From Charina bottae (taxonomy: Eukaryota > Chordata > Lepidosauria > Squamata > Charinaidae), in the NCBI GenBank assembly GCA_023362775.1, contig JALMGJ010000004.1:39375298-39439297 (forward strand): DNA of 64,000 nucleotides, given 5' to 3'. Below are positions 53,429-64,000 of the stretch, piece after piece. Each line of letters starts with the position of its first letter. The first letter of the stretch is position 1. Position numbers and translations under genes: made by a program. The notes beneath the pieces are model-generated. The model did not search any database and was not told where the DNA came from. It worked only from the letters and a program-made list of their open reading frames with translations.

Positions 53429-55332
53429 TTAAAATGTCAAAATAATAGAGCAGATTGAAAACCAAGGAGATTTCATGCTTATGCTTGTTGTGACCCATGC
53501 ACAATATTTGTCAATTGCAAAACTATTTACCCAAAGAAACATTGAAAAGAAAAAAGAAAAAACCCTAGATAAAATTTCATTCTGTTGACTTTTCGAAAAA
53601 ATATGTTTCAGTTGTTAAAAGACATTCATCTGTCTAACGTCCCTAATATTTTTTTTAAAAAAATACTGAAACGAAACCTTTCATATGATCAGCCATTTAT
53701 CTTATTTTGTACTCTATTATGTCAGTGCTCATTATTTAATTTGATACCATTGCAATTTTAAAAAATGCAATCCCAATATTTGATTCTTTTATTTTTAATT
53801 TTTGTAATTTGCTTTTTAAACATTTTCTAAGAGGTGATAAAAGGGGCTTGAGATTATGTTCACAGGCTAGGGAAACATCTGGCAGTGTTTCATGTTCTTT
53901 AGGATTTGTATGTATCAGATTTATAAATTTCAATACCTCTAAAATGAATTTTTCATTTGAGCGTTCCAAAACCACTGCATCACCAGTTCTTAGCTCTCTG
54001 TGTCTATTTGACCAATCATTTTGTCTAGGTATTCAATTCCTGCAGTGGGATTCCCTCATTGATGTGTCACATTTCTATTTCAAATTTTAGGGTAGCCATG
54101 AGTCTGTGCAGTGCATTCTCTTGGGTTAAAGGGAGGGACGAGTTTTGGCCTTTTAACAATTTGGGCAGCAGTTGCCCAATACTCCATGGCAAACTGTTTT
54201 TTAAACAAAGAGATCTTGGTATGTGCATGTTCAGAGAAAGTAAAGTTCCTCTACCAGAATTAGAAGGGTCACTAGTCCAGATGCCCTCAGCCCCGTCTAT
54301 ATACCCTTCTCTTTCCATTCCTTTTAGTCTTTAAAAGAATACGTCACATCTCCTTTGAGCCACCCTTGACTCCTCTGACTTCTTGGATATGTCCATGCAG
54401 TTTTCTTAGCAACACTGTGGAAGTGTGTGTGCCATTTGCCTGCCTCCAGGATGCTTTTTAAACATCTAACCCTCAATTGACCACAGATATTAGGACCACT
54501 TGAATGACCTGTATGAGATAATTTGATACTACTAAACACACTTTTCTAGGGCTGATATCTGAAGATTTGCTATTTCCTTTTTATTATCCTTTTTCCTTTG
54601 CCTAGGATACAAGTTTTCTCATTATATTAACTCTAAAAGAATTTAAATCATTTTCCCCACAACTGTTAAATCATGTGGCACATTTCTAGGCACAAAGATC
54701 TCACTGGATCACATGGAGCTACTGGAGAACCAATCATCAGCTTTTTTAGTATACATTTCCTGTTCTCTTTTATACTTTCTATAAAAGAAATCAAGGCATG
54801 GCACAATTCTGCCTAATAAAGAAGTTACTTTTAGTCAATCATAAGCATTCACCCTCATACTGTATAAGAAAGATCTTATTCTTTCTTATTCACTGCAGAA
54901 ATAAAACCAGGAAGCAAAACTTATAGGGAGTTAGGACTATCATGTTTTTATTTCCTTGTAAGGAATATGTGGCTGAAATCCATGAGGGTTTTTTTAAAAA
55001 ATCAATATGCAAATATTTTAAAAATTATATGATTTTTACATGTTTGTGTATTAAATTATTTTTACATTTTGTATTAAACAATTTTACAGTGAGGTTTGAG
55101 GGAAATAAAACATACCCAACTTTTGTAAAACTTCTATTTGTACCAGCAGTACAGTGCAACCACTCTCTATGTATGAGGCTGTTTTACATTTTAAAAACTA
55201 ACAATCAAATAAATAAACCAAGACCATGAAATCTGATTGGATCCTTCTCTTTATTTTCCCTTGTGGTTATTGTAAAGCATAAATTGTGTGCTCCAGCATA
55301 AATTAAAGTTATCTTTAAGTAGTTACTATAGA

Positions 55333-55360
55333 TAGTAGTAGTAGTAGTAGCAGTAGTACC
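55333..55360. repeat. (AGT)n microsatellite
   Basis: About nine AGT units with one AGC interruption. Confidence 0.85.
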
Positions 55361-55827
55361 TGAATGACAATCTAGTTCTTTGTGGCATGAACTATCCCAC
55401 CATTAACTCAGAACATTTTGCATTTGACTTTCTATATAAGTGGAGCTTTTCTTGGAAGAAGGTTTACTTTGACTTTAAGACAGGCACTAGGCTGGTAGTT
55501 ACGAATCCTCAATCCTTTTTGCCCCCGTTCTAAAACACCTAACTGAAAAGCCAACAGTACACCATTGTCTATATATCCTGACTATCACAGCCCACATATC
55601 TTAATAGACATATTTGCATTTGTACATGTAAAGATAGCTGACAGATATTTCACTGAATCTATTTTAGCCAAAAGAAATATACCAATAATGTTATATTGCA
55701 TACACTGCGGTAGGAACATGTACTACCCACTTATTCGGCTAATTAATCATTATGATTAATGGTACCAAAAAGAGGAACAGAATACTTGAGTAAGCCAACA
55801 TTCCTTGGCCAAAGCATAACGGGTTGT

Positions 55828-55873
55828 GAGGTGTGTGCGTGTGCGTCTGTGTGTCTGTCTGTCTGTCTGTCTG
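55828..55873. repeat. (TG)n/(TGTC)n microsatellite
   Basis: A GTGTGTGCG-type run changes into about five TGTC units (GACA on the other strand). GACA and GATA arrays together recall Bkm-type snake repeats, but this one is short. Confidence 0.85.
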
Positions 55874-56581
55874 ATAAGGATCACTGCTAAGGCAGGTTGC
55901 AATGCTTTTGGCAACTATTGACCTTTTGAGTTCCTAACCTAAAGGATATATAAACAGTGCAGTGTTTCCTGGCACGTTTTCCATGATAACCTGATGGAGC
56001 AGGCACAGAATATCCTGAAGCTATTTTACACGCACAATTTAACATTTATGCGGCCAGGGCAGTGCCAGTTCTGTTAAGCTGCGAGGCTGTGGTTGCAGAT
56101 GTTTGATGCCTTTTTTACGCACTGATAAAAAGAGTCTAAAGCCTTACCTTGGGCTATAAATATCATGGAGAACCTAATCCTGCCCCAGCCTTCCAAATCT
56201 AATACTAAACTGGGGGAAAAAGTAAACGTTTATGGATCAGATGGGTGTAAAAAAAACTCAGAAAATTAAAGCTCTGAAGTTTAAAAGATTAAACACTATT
56301 TTGCACTTTCAAACACTGCAGTAGCTTGCTAGTAACCCATGAGTGTATACAGAGGGTGTGTCATGAGGGATTATGTCCTGGATAATTCTCATAACTTAGG
56401 AATTTATTATGACATGGAGTCAGGATCTGGATCATCCCCACTAACAAAATATAAGAATGGTGTTTGCTTAAGTATATCAACTCGACTCCTGGATTCTGGA
56501 TTCATAGGAAAATTGAATTTGCTTATAATCCAAGTGCCTTACAAGCTTTCTAAATCTGCAGAAACAAGGGATAAGCTAGAA

Positions 56582-56650
56582 CAGTATTTTTCAACCTTGG
56601 CAACTTTAAGATGTGGGACTCCAACTCCCAGAATTCCCACCAGCATTGAA
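56582..56650. mobile_element. Partial hAT MITE, family 1 (one arm)
   Basis: CAGTATTTTTCAACCTTGGC, then AACTTTAAGATGTGGGACTC and CAACTCCCAGAATTCCC match the left arm of the elements at 11591 and 57689. The right arm is missing, so no duplication can be tested. Confidence 0.7.
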
Positions 56651-57680
56651 CTAGAAAATGGTTTACAGCATACATCGAATGATGGGTGAGACCCTAGAGA
56701 TAAGAACAGAATCTCTTGAAACTTATTTTCTTTCATACGAGCACTAAAAGGGCAATTAGTAATGAATTATGTTTCCTAGAGTAATCACCCAGAACTGGCA
56801 CCATCCTATTGTTAGTGGAGCTACTCAGGTGAAACATATACAGTGCAATGGCACAACACATCCCTGAATATCAATTCTTTTATAGCCTAAAAGGTATCAT
56901 TCATGTATCAAAGGAAATATGAACAGCTATGAAATAACCCAAAGTTTTGAAGAGGTTCAACAGCAATAGCAACAACAATGACAGAAACAGCAACCACAAT
57001 ATTTCTAAGGTTGATGGAAAACCACCAAAACTCAGTGAGAAAATATACCTCATTTTCTGGATGTGTTTCTTACAAAAACAAGTGAAGTCTACTTATACCA
57101 ACAGAAAAAGTATCAATAAGAATTAAAAAAAGGTTTTGAGAGAGGCAACTTTTACCTGCACTTAGAAAGTTATGTTGCAGCTATGCTTCATGTATCTATC
57201 ATGTATAAATGTGAGCAAGAGAGTCATTGAATCTATCAGAGGCTTTGCCCCAATAAACATGGCTTCAACTTCAGAACACAGAATCATGGGAAAGGTAGCA
57301 AAAAAAAAAGACATCTTCAGATATTGGCACCCTTAGTGCAAGATCACTATCCAGTTTTTCATGTATGACTGATGTTTGTTATAGTTTAAGAGAAATCTAT
57401 TGTTATTTAAACTTTTTCTCTAAAACCATGGAAGGGGGTTTCATATTGCTCCTCGGTCTGGAAGGAGGGCAAGAACCTCCATGTTAGTGTTTTTTAACCA
57501 CAATATGTAGAATTGATGTAGATGGAATAGATAATCATTTCCATAAATCTGGGGAAAATCCCATGGGAAGGGAAAGGGGAGAAGAGCCACTAGTCTCCAG
57601 ATGAATGTGCTGAGTCTTTTGAGCATCTTGGCAGAGTAATTCCTGGAGTATAGCACTAGAGCAACTTCTGAGATATTTGG
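56651..57680. other. Gene-free sequence
   Basis: No gene or mobile element was recognised. Confidence 0.4.
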
Positions 57681-57688
57681 CCTTAGGA

Positions 57689-58269
57689 CAGTGTTTCTCA
57701 ACCTTGGCAGCTTGAAGATGTGTGGACTTCAATTTATTTATTTTTATTTACGTATTTATACCCCGCCTATCCCCTCCCTAGACGGAGGGCTCTAGGCGGC
57801 TTACAATAATTGCAATTTCATATATTATACAACCATATATTAACAGTGTTAACCGCACGTTAGGGAGGGGGTGAGGGAACCAACTCTTCTTCCGCAGGTA
57901 TCGGACTACATGCCCCAGAATCCCTCGCTTCCGAGCCGGCTGCTGACGTCCTGGAAGTTGTCATTCAGGATCCGCCGTCCTCCACCGCCATCCACGGGAT
58001 TCACCAGGTCTTCTTCGGTCCAAGGGCGACCCTCCGAAAGGACACCAGCAAATTTTCCCACGTAAGTGGTACCCATTTATCTACTTGCCTTAGCTTTCGA
58101 ACTGTTGGGTTGACAGGAGCTGGGGCAAGTGGCGAGAGCTCACCTCACCACGCGAATTCGAACCACTGACCTTATGGTCGGCAGTCTACCGCGCCCCAAC
58201 CATGCTGGCTGGGGAATACTGGGTGTTGAAGTCCACAGATCTTCAAGCTGCCAAGGTTGAGAAACACTG
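57689..58269. mobile_element. Non-autonomous hAT element (MITE), family 1, carrying a SINE
   Basis: The ends CAGTGTTTCTCAACCTTGGC and its inverse, GCCAAGGTTGAGAAACACTG, are nearly perfect. They are flanked by a perfect 8-bp duplication, CCTTAGGA (57681-57688 and 58270-58277), diagnostic for hAT. The inner arms AAGATGTGTGGACTTCAA and TTGAAGTCCACAGATCTT face each other. A SINE at 57733-58198 sits between the arms, so the original element was only about 110 bp. Confidence 0.93.
57733..58198 (-). mobile_element. tRNA-derived SINE with L2-like tail, minus strand, head-truncated
   Basis: On the plus strand the tail comes first (AATTTATTTATTTTTATTTA, TATACCCCGCCTATCCCCTC, GGGCTCTAGGCGGCTTACA). The body follows (GACTACATGCCCCAGAATCC, GGCTGCTGACGTCCTGG), and the tRNA-like head is at the right (GCGAATTCGAACCACTGACC). 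It matches 21914-22425 but lacks part of the A-box side of the head. It lies inside a hAT MITE and therefore inserted later than it. Confidence 0.9.
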
Positions 58270-58277
58270 CCTTAGGA

Positions 58278-59635
58278 ACTCAAGTAAAACCAAATATTTC
58301 ATGCTAGTTAAGTCTGTATTATAAATATCTCTGGTGGCTTCTGAAGATCTTTTCCTGTAAATGTGAAGGCCTATAGGAGAGTTGCTTCATGCTCAGCTGA
58401 ATGTGAGTATAAATCCACTATATTTCTTCATGCATAGGGCAAAAGGAGCATGGGAATTCACATGAGGCCTCTCAGGTCCAACACATGTGTAATCCTAGAC
58501 TGTGCAGGCTGCAGATAACACGTTGGTATTGGGCTAACAGACTACTATTAATACTGTATTGTATCAAAATCAATCCTTCTGTCTCCTGTAAAACAGGCTA
58601 TTGTCTTCCTATCTTAATATCAGGATACTTGGGGTTTCTCTGGATTTTTTTTTTATTGTTGTGAGTTATTGGTGGGCGATGTTGTTGGATTTAAACCACC
58701 CTCCCAATAACAAATAATTTCATCACTCTATAGTTTTCCGTGTTGCCCATACTTCCTGGTTAGGCAAAGGCCCTTGAGAAGAATTCCCTCATAATGTTTT
58801 CTTGAGAACTTAACACAACATCTTGTGTATCATGTTAACTGGGGTGATTGCCAGAAACCTTATTAACCTTGAGAAATGTACTGAAATGCTCTTAAAAGAA
58901 TCAAAAGTAGTTCCTTTTCCAGAAACCTGAATGAGACTAATAAGGAAAAATGTAGATTTTTGTACTCATGAATACTACTGTGACCAATTTCCATATGCAA
59001 TCATGTTTTCCTGACATTGTTGAATCCATGGGTTTGAAAATCAGATTCAATCACTGAAGAGCAGGCAAGAATCCTTAGATGTATGGCTTCTTAGAGACAA
59101 ATAAGAAAGTCAGTTTGAATAACTGAATGAAACTCGATGCACCTGAATTTCTTTGGATGATTTCTGACCCATCTGCAGATGGGCTGAAATCACTTGCTCC
59201 AAATCAGTTTGGAAATCCAAATCAACCTGATTCACTATTTGATCAAAACATCTGAATCAAATTGAATTAATTTTCAGCTGAATTGGGCCAATTTCCACAT
59301 GGAATAAATTATTCAAAGAGATTATTACAATTGGGGGAAAAAAAAACAAGAAACAGTTCTATAGCTGAAGATGGAACTTTGGAGCCAGCTGGTTTCTCTT
59401 TTGCAGGAACATTTATCTCTTCTACTGTACCTCCCAGGTGTCTATTCTTCTTCTTTCTTGTGGCAATTAAGGCACTGTGAGATCACAGTACCACTTCACT
59501 AGTCCGCTGTTGGTCAGCTCAAGGCATTACTCATCTATACATGGTAGGAGAGTGTTGCAAGAAAGCAGCAGTGAGGACAATCTCAGAGCATTAGGAATGG
59601 GTTTGCGATGGCATGGGGAATGGTGGAAGGGCTTC
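58278..59635. other. Gene-free sequence
   Basis: No gene was recognised. Around 59120-59290 repeated GAATC/AATCAG words (for example AAATCAGTTTGGAAATCCAA) form a loose low-order repeat, and similar words occur at 45420-45620. Confidence 0.4.
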
Positions 59636-59765
59636 CTAGAATCGTAGAGTTGAAAGGGCCCATTTAGGCCATTGAGTGCAATCCTCTGCCCACTTTAGGA
59701 GTTCAAATTGCAACATACAGGCACAACAACCTTTGATCCGAGGTAGTATTTGGCAGGTATGCCGA
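59636..59765 (-). mobile_element. CR1-type LINE 3' end fragment
   Basis: AGAATCGTAGAGTTGAAAGG followed by GCCCATTTAGGCCATTGAGT and GCAATCCTCTGCCCACTTTA is the reverse complement of a CR1-type 3' end. That end has ATTCTACGATTCT-like octamer repeats on the sense strand. It is eroded and lacks coding sequence. Confidence 0.65.
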
Positions 59766-60070
59766 TACCTCCTTATCTCAGCTCACTTGCCCTTGTGACC
59801 CTGGGGAAATAGAGAAAATTCAACATGCTCGTTTTACTGCCACTTTTATAAGGATCTTCAAAAGGACATTATTATCCTTCTTTTACTGAGTACACCTGGG
59901 AGAACGGACAATTTTTACACTCACGTTTTACTTACAGATGCAAACTCTGAAACCAACTACGTAGTAGCCAAATTTATTGTTGCAGCAGCTAATATGAGGC
60001 AACAATTAACATCAAACATAACTTGACAATCTTTTTCTCTTCTGGGAGATAGCACTCTCCAAATCAGCTT
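59766..60070. other. Gene-free sequence
   Basis: Nothing was recognised in this short stretch. Confidence 0.4.
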
Positions 60071-60134
60071 AGATAGATAGATAGATATCTTGATAGATGG
60101 ATGGATGGATGGATGGATGGATGGATGGATAGAT

Positions 60135-60185
<51 letters not shown>

Positions 60186-60196
60186 GATAGATAGAT
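60071..60196. repeat. Compound (GATA)n(GATG)n(GATA)n microsatellite
   Basis: A GATA run, a TCTTGATA break, about ten GATG units and then about 16 GATA units with one GATGATA slip. The minus-strand frame across it is a Leu/Ser/Ile/Tyr low-complexity artefact. Confidence 0.95.
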
Positions 60197-60395
60197 ATAG
60201 AATAAAACATCCAGTATTTTTTAAAGTATTCAAAATTGCTAAAATTGCTTAAACTATGAGCCACAGTAAAAATATTCACTGCTACTGAGTAGTATCACTT
60301 CAGATTCTACTGGCAAAATAACAATATTTAGAGGTATTTAATGTGATGGTATAATTACAGTAAATACTGAAAATCTGAATGCCCTGGAAACATGG

Positions 60396-60398
<3 letters not shown>

Positions 60399-60445
<47 letters not shown>

Positions 60446-60513
60446 ATCTCTATCTCTATCTCTATCTCTATCTCTATCTCTATCTCTATCTCTATCTCTA
60501 TCTCTATCTCTAT
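60399..60513. repeat. (TC)n and (CTCTAT)n compound microsatellite
   Basis: About 20 TC dinucleotides change into about 12 perfect CTCTAT hexamers. The hexamer clearly derives from the TC run. Confidence 0.96.
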
Positions 60514-60974
60514 CATCATGTGTGGATGTCCTAATTAAAAATTCAACATAAGGAAAAATGAGCTACGGTTTCTATAGGGCCCATCCTACACAGTCTTCGT
60601 ATGGGAGCATGTGAAGTAGTAAATCAGGTTTGAGCTTCAAGGAAGCAAAATTTTGCAAGTAAATTATTATCTAATCCTTCTCCAATCAATAAAAATAATA
60701 ATCAGCATGACCTGTAAAATTGGTTAATAAAGGCTTCAGGTGAGAATCAGCATAAAGCTTGTAACATAAAAGGACATGTTGGATTGTCTTAGTCTCTTAT
60801 GATTTGCAGGGACATGATCTGCTGGATGCTGGAATTTTGTTGTATCTTCTAAGAATTCCAAAGGGAGGGCACTGAAGGAAGCTCTAGAAAAAGCCCATTG
60901 GTACTTGGGGTAAGTAAGTTAAAATCAACCAGGTACAGAGAAGATTCTCTGAATTTCCCAGAGAGGGTTATAGA
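60514..60974. other. Gene-free sequence
   Basis: Nothing was recognised in this stretch. Confidence 0.4.
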
Positions 60975-60982
60975 CTCTAGTG

Positions 60983-61253
60983 CAGGGCTTTCCAAAGTTT
61001 TCCCGCGGCGACACACCAACTGCCATTGGTGTGTCGCCGCGGGAAAACACGGAAGTGCCGCCGTTGCGGCAGCGCGCAAAAACCCGGAAGCGCTGCTGCC
61101 GCTTTCGGGTTTTTGCGCGCTGCCATTGGTGTGTCGCCGTGGAAAAACCCAGAAGCGCTGATGATGATCAGCGCTTCCGGGTTGTGTGGTGACACACCAG
61201 ACTGTGTGTGGCGACACACTTTTGTGTCGCCACACAGAGTTTGGAAAGCTCTG
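60983..61253. mobile_element. Non-autonomous hAT element (MITE), family 2, GC-rich core
   Basis: Ends CAGGGCTTTCCAAAGTTTTC and AGTTTGGAAAGCTCTG match the family 2 element at 14366. The flanks CTCTAGTG (60975-60982) and CCCTAGTG (61254-61261) agree at 7 of 8 bases. The core is strongly self-complementary: CGGCGACACACCAACTGCCA faces TGGTGTGTCGCCGCGG, and CCGGAAGCGC faces GCGCTTCCGG. It has no transposase. Open frames in it are artefacts of the inverted repeats. Confidence 0.9.
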
Positions 61254-61384
61254 CCCTAGTGGTTCAGCTTTAATTGTTTTGCTATTCTGTGTACCAAATC
61301 TGCTGATTGATTACATATTTGGCCTTATTTAACCTGAAAATAACAATATTATGGAGATAGACTGTACAAGCCGAATTTGTTCAT

Positions 61385-62100
61385 AGTACTGTTTATTTAT
61401 TTATTTGATTTCGGTCCACCATAATCAGCCAACTCTCAATGGGTTACAATCAGTAATTTGTAATCAAAGGAAGTCGTCCAAAATTAAAATAAAAAAATAG
61501 ATAAGAACAGTTCTAAGAAGAACAAACAAAAAAGACAAATAAATAACTAGATCAGACCCGGACAAGCTGTAGAGGGGAAAGGGGCCCATTGATAAATTAA
61601 AAAATCACTGCAGGTCACAAAGGGTCAGCTGTTCAGTGCCTAGCGGAGTGGTGACTCAGAGGCACTCAGCAGTGCGACTTTTTGGGTGGCAGCAGAAAAC
61701 TTACTTTTATTACTTTTTTTAAAATGCTGGTGGGCAGCACAAGGCTGCTTTCCGGGCTGTGTGTTGTGTTGGCCTGAGCTATTCTCCACAGTTCAATTTT
61801 TAATAATCTCCTAAAACCTAATATAAGTAGGAACTACTTGAATTTCATGGAGGACAGAATTGCAAAGCATCAAGAACATTTTATATGGGCCTTAATTCCC
61901 TTATTTCAGAAAAGTGGGGAATTGCTAAGAACCTCACAATGGATAGGTTGAAACCATATGGAGATGGTCCTGCAGATACCTTCATACCAAGCCATGTAGG
62001 GTTTTAAAGATTCAAATCCCACTTTAAATTGCACATGGAAGCTAATAGGCAGCTGGCATAGAGTCCAGAGCACCAGTGTCACATGATCATGTGGCCAATA
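61385..62100 (-). repeat. Old interspersed repeat, unclassified (LINE-like tail)
   Basis: It starts with TTTATTTATTTATTTGATTT and CAATGGGTTACAATCAG, as expected for a minus-strand LINE tail. Near 61985 is CCAAGCCATGTAGGGTTTTA, followed by ACTTTAAATTGCACATGGAA and AGGCAGCTGGCATAGAG. The latter words recall a widespread reptile repeat, possibly the same family as 5820-6245. Whether the two parts belong together is uncertain. Confidence 0.38.
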
Positions 62101-62112
62101 TCTACATGTTGG

Positions 62113-62161
62113 TTGCATGTGCCCACCAATAAATGATTTATTTATTGGTGGGCACATGCAA
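62113..62161. repeat. Perfect 22-bp inverted repeat (hairpin)
   Basis: TTGCATGTGCCCACCAATAA with AT is followed by a 5-base GATTT loop and an exact reverse complement of the arm. No mismatch is present. It lies at the edge of the old repeat at 61385-62100. Confidence 0.93.
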
Positions 62162-62433
62162 TACCTTTGGATTCTCAGCTCCTCTACCAACATTAAGAGG
62201 AGGAAAAACTAGTTGTCCCTAATATGCAATATCAGTACTGTCTTGAATGAATAAGTCCTCTTTAGATGCGAGGAACTAAGATTTCTTTTCAGGGCTCATA
62301 TTTTTTAGCCAGGAAACTATTTGCTGATCCATATTTACAGTAGCTTTATTTGTCATCCAACAGATGTTTGGGCAGTTAAAGTCCCTTTTGGGAATGTGCT
62401 GTGTGGTTTTAAACAACTCAGTAGTTGCTCGAT

Positions 62434-62472
62434 CATTTGTGTGTGTGTGTGTGTATGTGTATGTGTGTGTAT
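62434..62472. repeat. (TG)n microsatellite
   Basis: About 18 TG units with two TATG interruptions. Confidence 0.92.
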
Positions 62473-64000
62473 CCTGGGGAGGGGGGTTTCTAGAACAGCT
62501 GCTGATTACCTTTATTTTCCTTTTATCATCTAGAATTGCCCAAATTATCCTGGGGCAACACAATTTTACTTTAAAAGATAATGCCAGTCCCTTTACATTT
62601 TCAAAGCCATTCATTTTACATATTTTCTTTATCATTAGTCATTATTAAAAATGCATCTATAATAATCAGGGAAAGGCCAAATTAAAAGGCTAGAAAAAAC
62701 CAAAAAGAAATGAACAATTCTCTGCCCCAACCCTGTGATGGACCTTGGCAGCATTCCTATTGGTTCTTACATTGTAATGCCATAATTTTAGCTCCCTGAA
62801 GTATTAAATACAGTACTGAGCCCTGATGCATAGGCTCCTTACAGGTAAGGAATATGTGAAATCTGTAGTTTATCTCCTTAGATATAGCTGCCTTTTTGAA
62901 TAATACCATCTCACATTCAAGACTATTTTCCTCAAAAGATAGATTTGTGCTTATTTAGATTGTTCATTTCTTTTGCTTCTATCTGCTTCTTTATTCTTTG
63001 CATAACTATAATTTCTATAATGGCAACATCAGTACTTTTCACTGAATGTACAATTGGCTCTGTTTTTAATTGAAGTGCATTGTTTATACTGTATCAATGT
63101 ACAAGAAGGCAAAATTGTAACGTTTTAATTGTAAAAGGCGTTAGTCACACTTTTTTTCACAAAATAAAAAAGATAAGCAATACACTATCCTTGTGTACTT
63201 CTGAAAATTGTCTATGAAATGATCTCCTTAACAACTACAGAAATAAAGGGGTATACTAAATATTTGTCTGGGGAGTCAGCAACAGCAGAACCCTATATAT
63301 TGCTGTTATTGAATTGTATAAACATTACTGTTACATTTTCTTGAAATATATTATATATTAATAACAGTAACATACATATACATAAAATATAAAGTATAAA
63401 ACCAACTATAGATTTAAATTGAAAAAGCCTAAACTAATCTTAAACAACCCATTCCCACCAAAATGGCAAGAGACAAAAACAAAGCAGGCAAAACACAAAA
63501 CCCCAAAATAAAGTTAATGAAAATATCAAGCTATTCCAGTTTCAAAGTTCCACCGCCACTGTCCGTTTTTACAATCTGTATTTGCAATTAATACAAATGG
63601 TTACTGTTCAATTTTTAAACAGTAAATTGAACCTAGACCATACGGAAGCATGCTGTCTGATCTTGTCTTCGATACAAAGACAGTTCAAAGGCTGAGAATT
63701 GACACATTTTATTAAGCCAACCTGCAGAGTCTGGTAAGCAGACATCCTTCCAGGAATATATAAACACCTTTTTTTTTTTTTTTGCAACAATTCCAGCACA
63801 ATATATCCAGTGTTCTTCATAGATTTAAAGATTCCAAATTTGAGGGCTATAGTTTAACTTCACATTAATATATTTGACCCTTAACTTCCTTCCAAAAACC
63901 TGGTTCAGCATAGTAATAATACCTAATCAGTAAGTAGATATGGCCATAGCATGTGCATTAAGGTGCCTTCTAATTTATTAACTCCCCAGCATTAAAAGGA
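62473..64000. other. Gene-free, AT-rich sequence
   Basis: No gene was recognised up to the window end. A stretch at 63000-63180 with several AATAAA-like words could be mistaken for a 3' UTR, but no coding exon is near. T runs lie near 63145 and 63770. Confidence 0.4.

Larger units (their letters stand above)
50331..56581. other. Long gene-free stretch
   Basis: I found no gene or full mobile element in about 6.2 kb. Simple repeats are listed separately. Frames at 51644-51997 and 52229-52549 (minus) lie in more GC-balanced DNA but show no domain or splice context. The part at 55960-56200, with CACGCACAATTTAACATTTA and GGGCTATAAATATCATGGAG, is repeat-free and could be conserved, but this is unproven. 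Confidence 0.45.

Noticed and set aside
60064..60279. Minus-strand frame of SIYLSIYLS repeats
   Set aside because: It is a translation of the GATA microsatellite.
1..64000. CRISPR arrays, operons, prokaryotic origins or bacterial terminators
   Set aside because: The content is vertebrate repeat-rich DNA; no regularly spaced repeats with unique spacers and no tightly packed genes were seen.

Overview
This window looks like intergenic or intronic DNA from a squamate reptile, possibly a snake. I could not recognise a host protein-coding gene in any frame. Four things support the taxonomic call. There are RTE/BovB LINE copies next to tRNA-derived SINEs of the Sauria-SINE type. There are L2-clade LINEs together with a SINE that carries an L2-like tail. 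There are Penelope-like element pieces and two non-autonomous hAT families with clean 8-bp target duplications. GATA, GATG and CA microsatellites are frequent. The species was not determined, and family names rest on recognised motifs rather than a database search.

Layout. From 1 to about 1110 lies a decayed minus-strand RTE/BovB copy. From 1309 to 4481 a 5'-truncated BovB and a SINE sit inside a GGTATAT microsatellite; the BovB itself carries a small Penelope-like insertion. A minus-strand Penelope-like 3' end with an open GIY-YIG reading frame follows (4515-5262). From 5.3 to 17 kb the sequence is mostly unique and AT-rich, with SINEs, hAT MITEs and microsatellites. From 17.0 to 25.9 kb is a retroelement cluster: two inverted copies of an L1-like repeat flank a nearly full-length L2 LINE. 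The L2 has a GC-rich 5' region containing (CCCTAA)4 and a SINE in its 3' UTR. The second L1-like copy is split by a 665-bp solo LTR with a 5-bp target duplication. A second solo LTR lies at 26662-26905, and a relative with an inverted self-copy at 40212-40616. The interval 28-37 kb is largely unique, with a 5S-rRNA-like SINE and old SINEs. L2 3' sequence returns at 38.3-39.3 kb, and a near-perfect 245-bp palindrome with a 13-bp target duplication lies at 43.8-44.1 kb. From 44 to 64 kb the DNA is mostly unique, with scattered SINEs, two hAT MITEs, a CR1 fragment and long compound microsatellites.

How the parts relate. The autonomous elements (BovB, L2, Penelope-like) are all broken here, and the SINEs have tails resembling those of the BovB or L2 copies, consistent with the known LINE/SINE partnerships of squamates. 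Several nested insertions give a relative order of events. A few repeat-poor stretches rich in homeodomain, SOX and POU-like words are candidate conserved noncoding elements, but this cannot be tested from one sequence.
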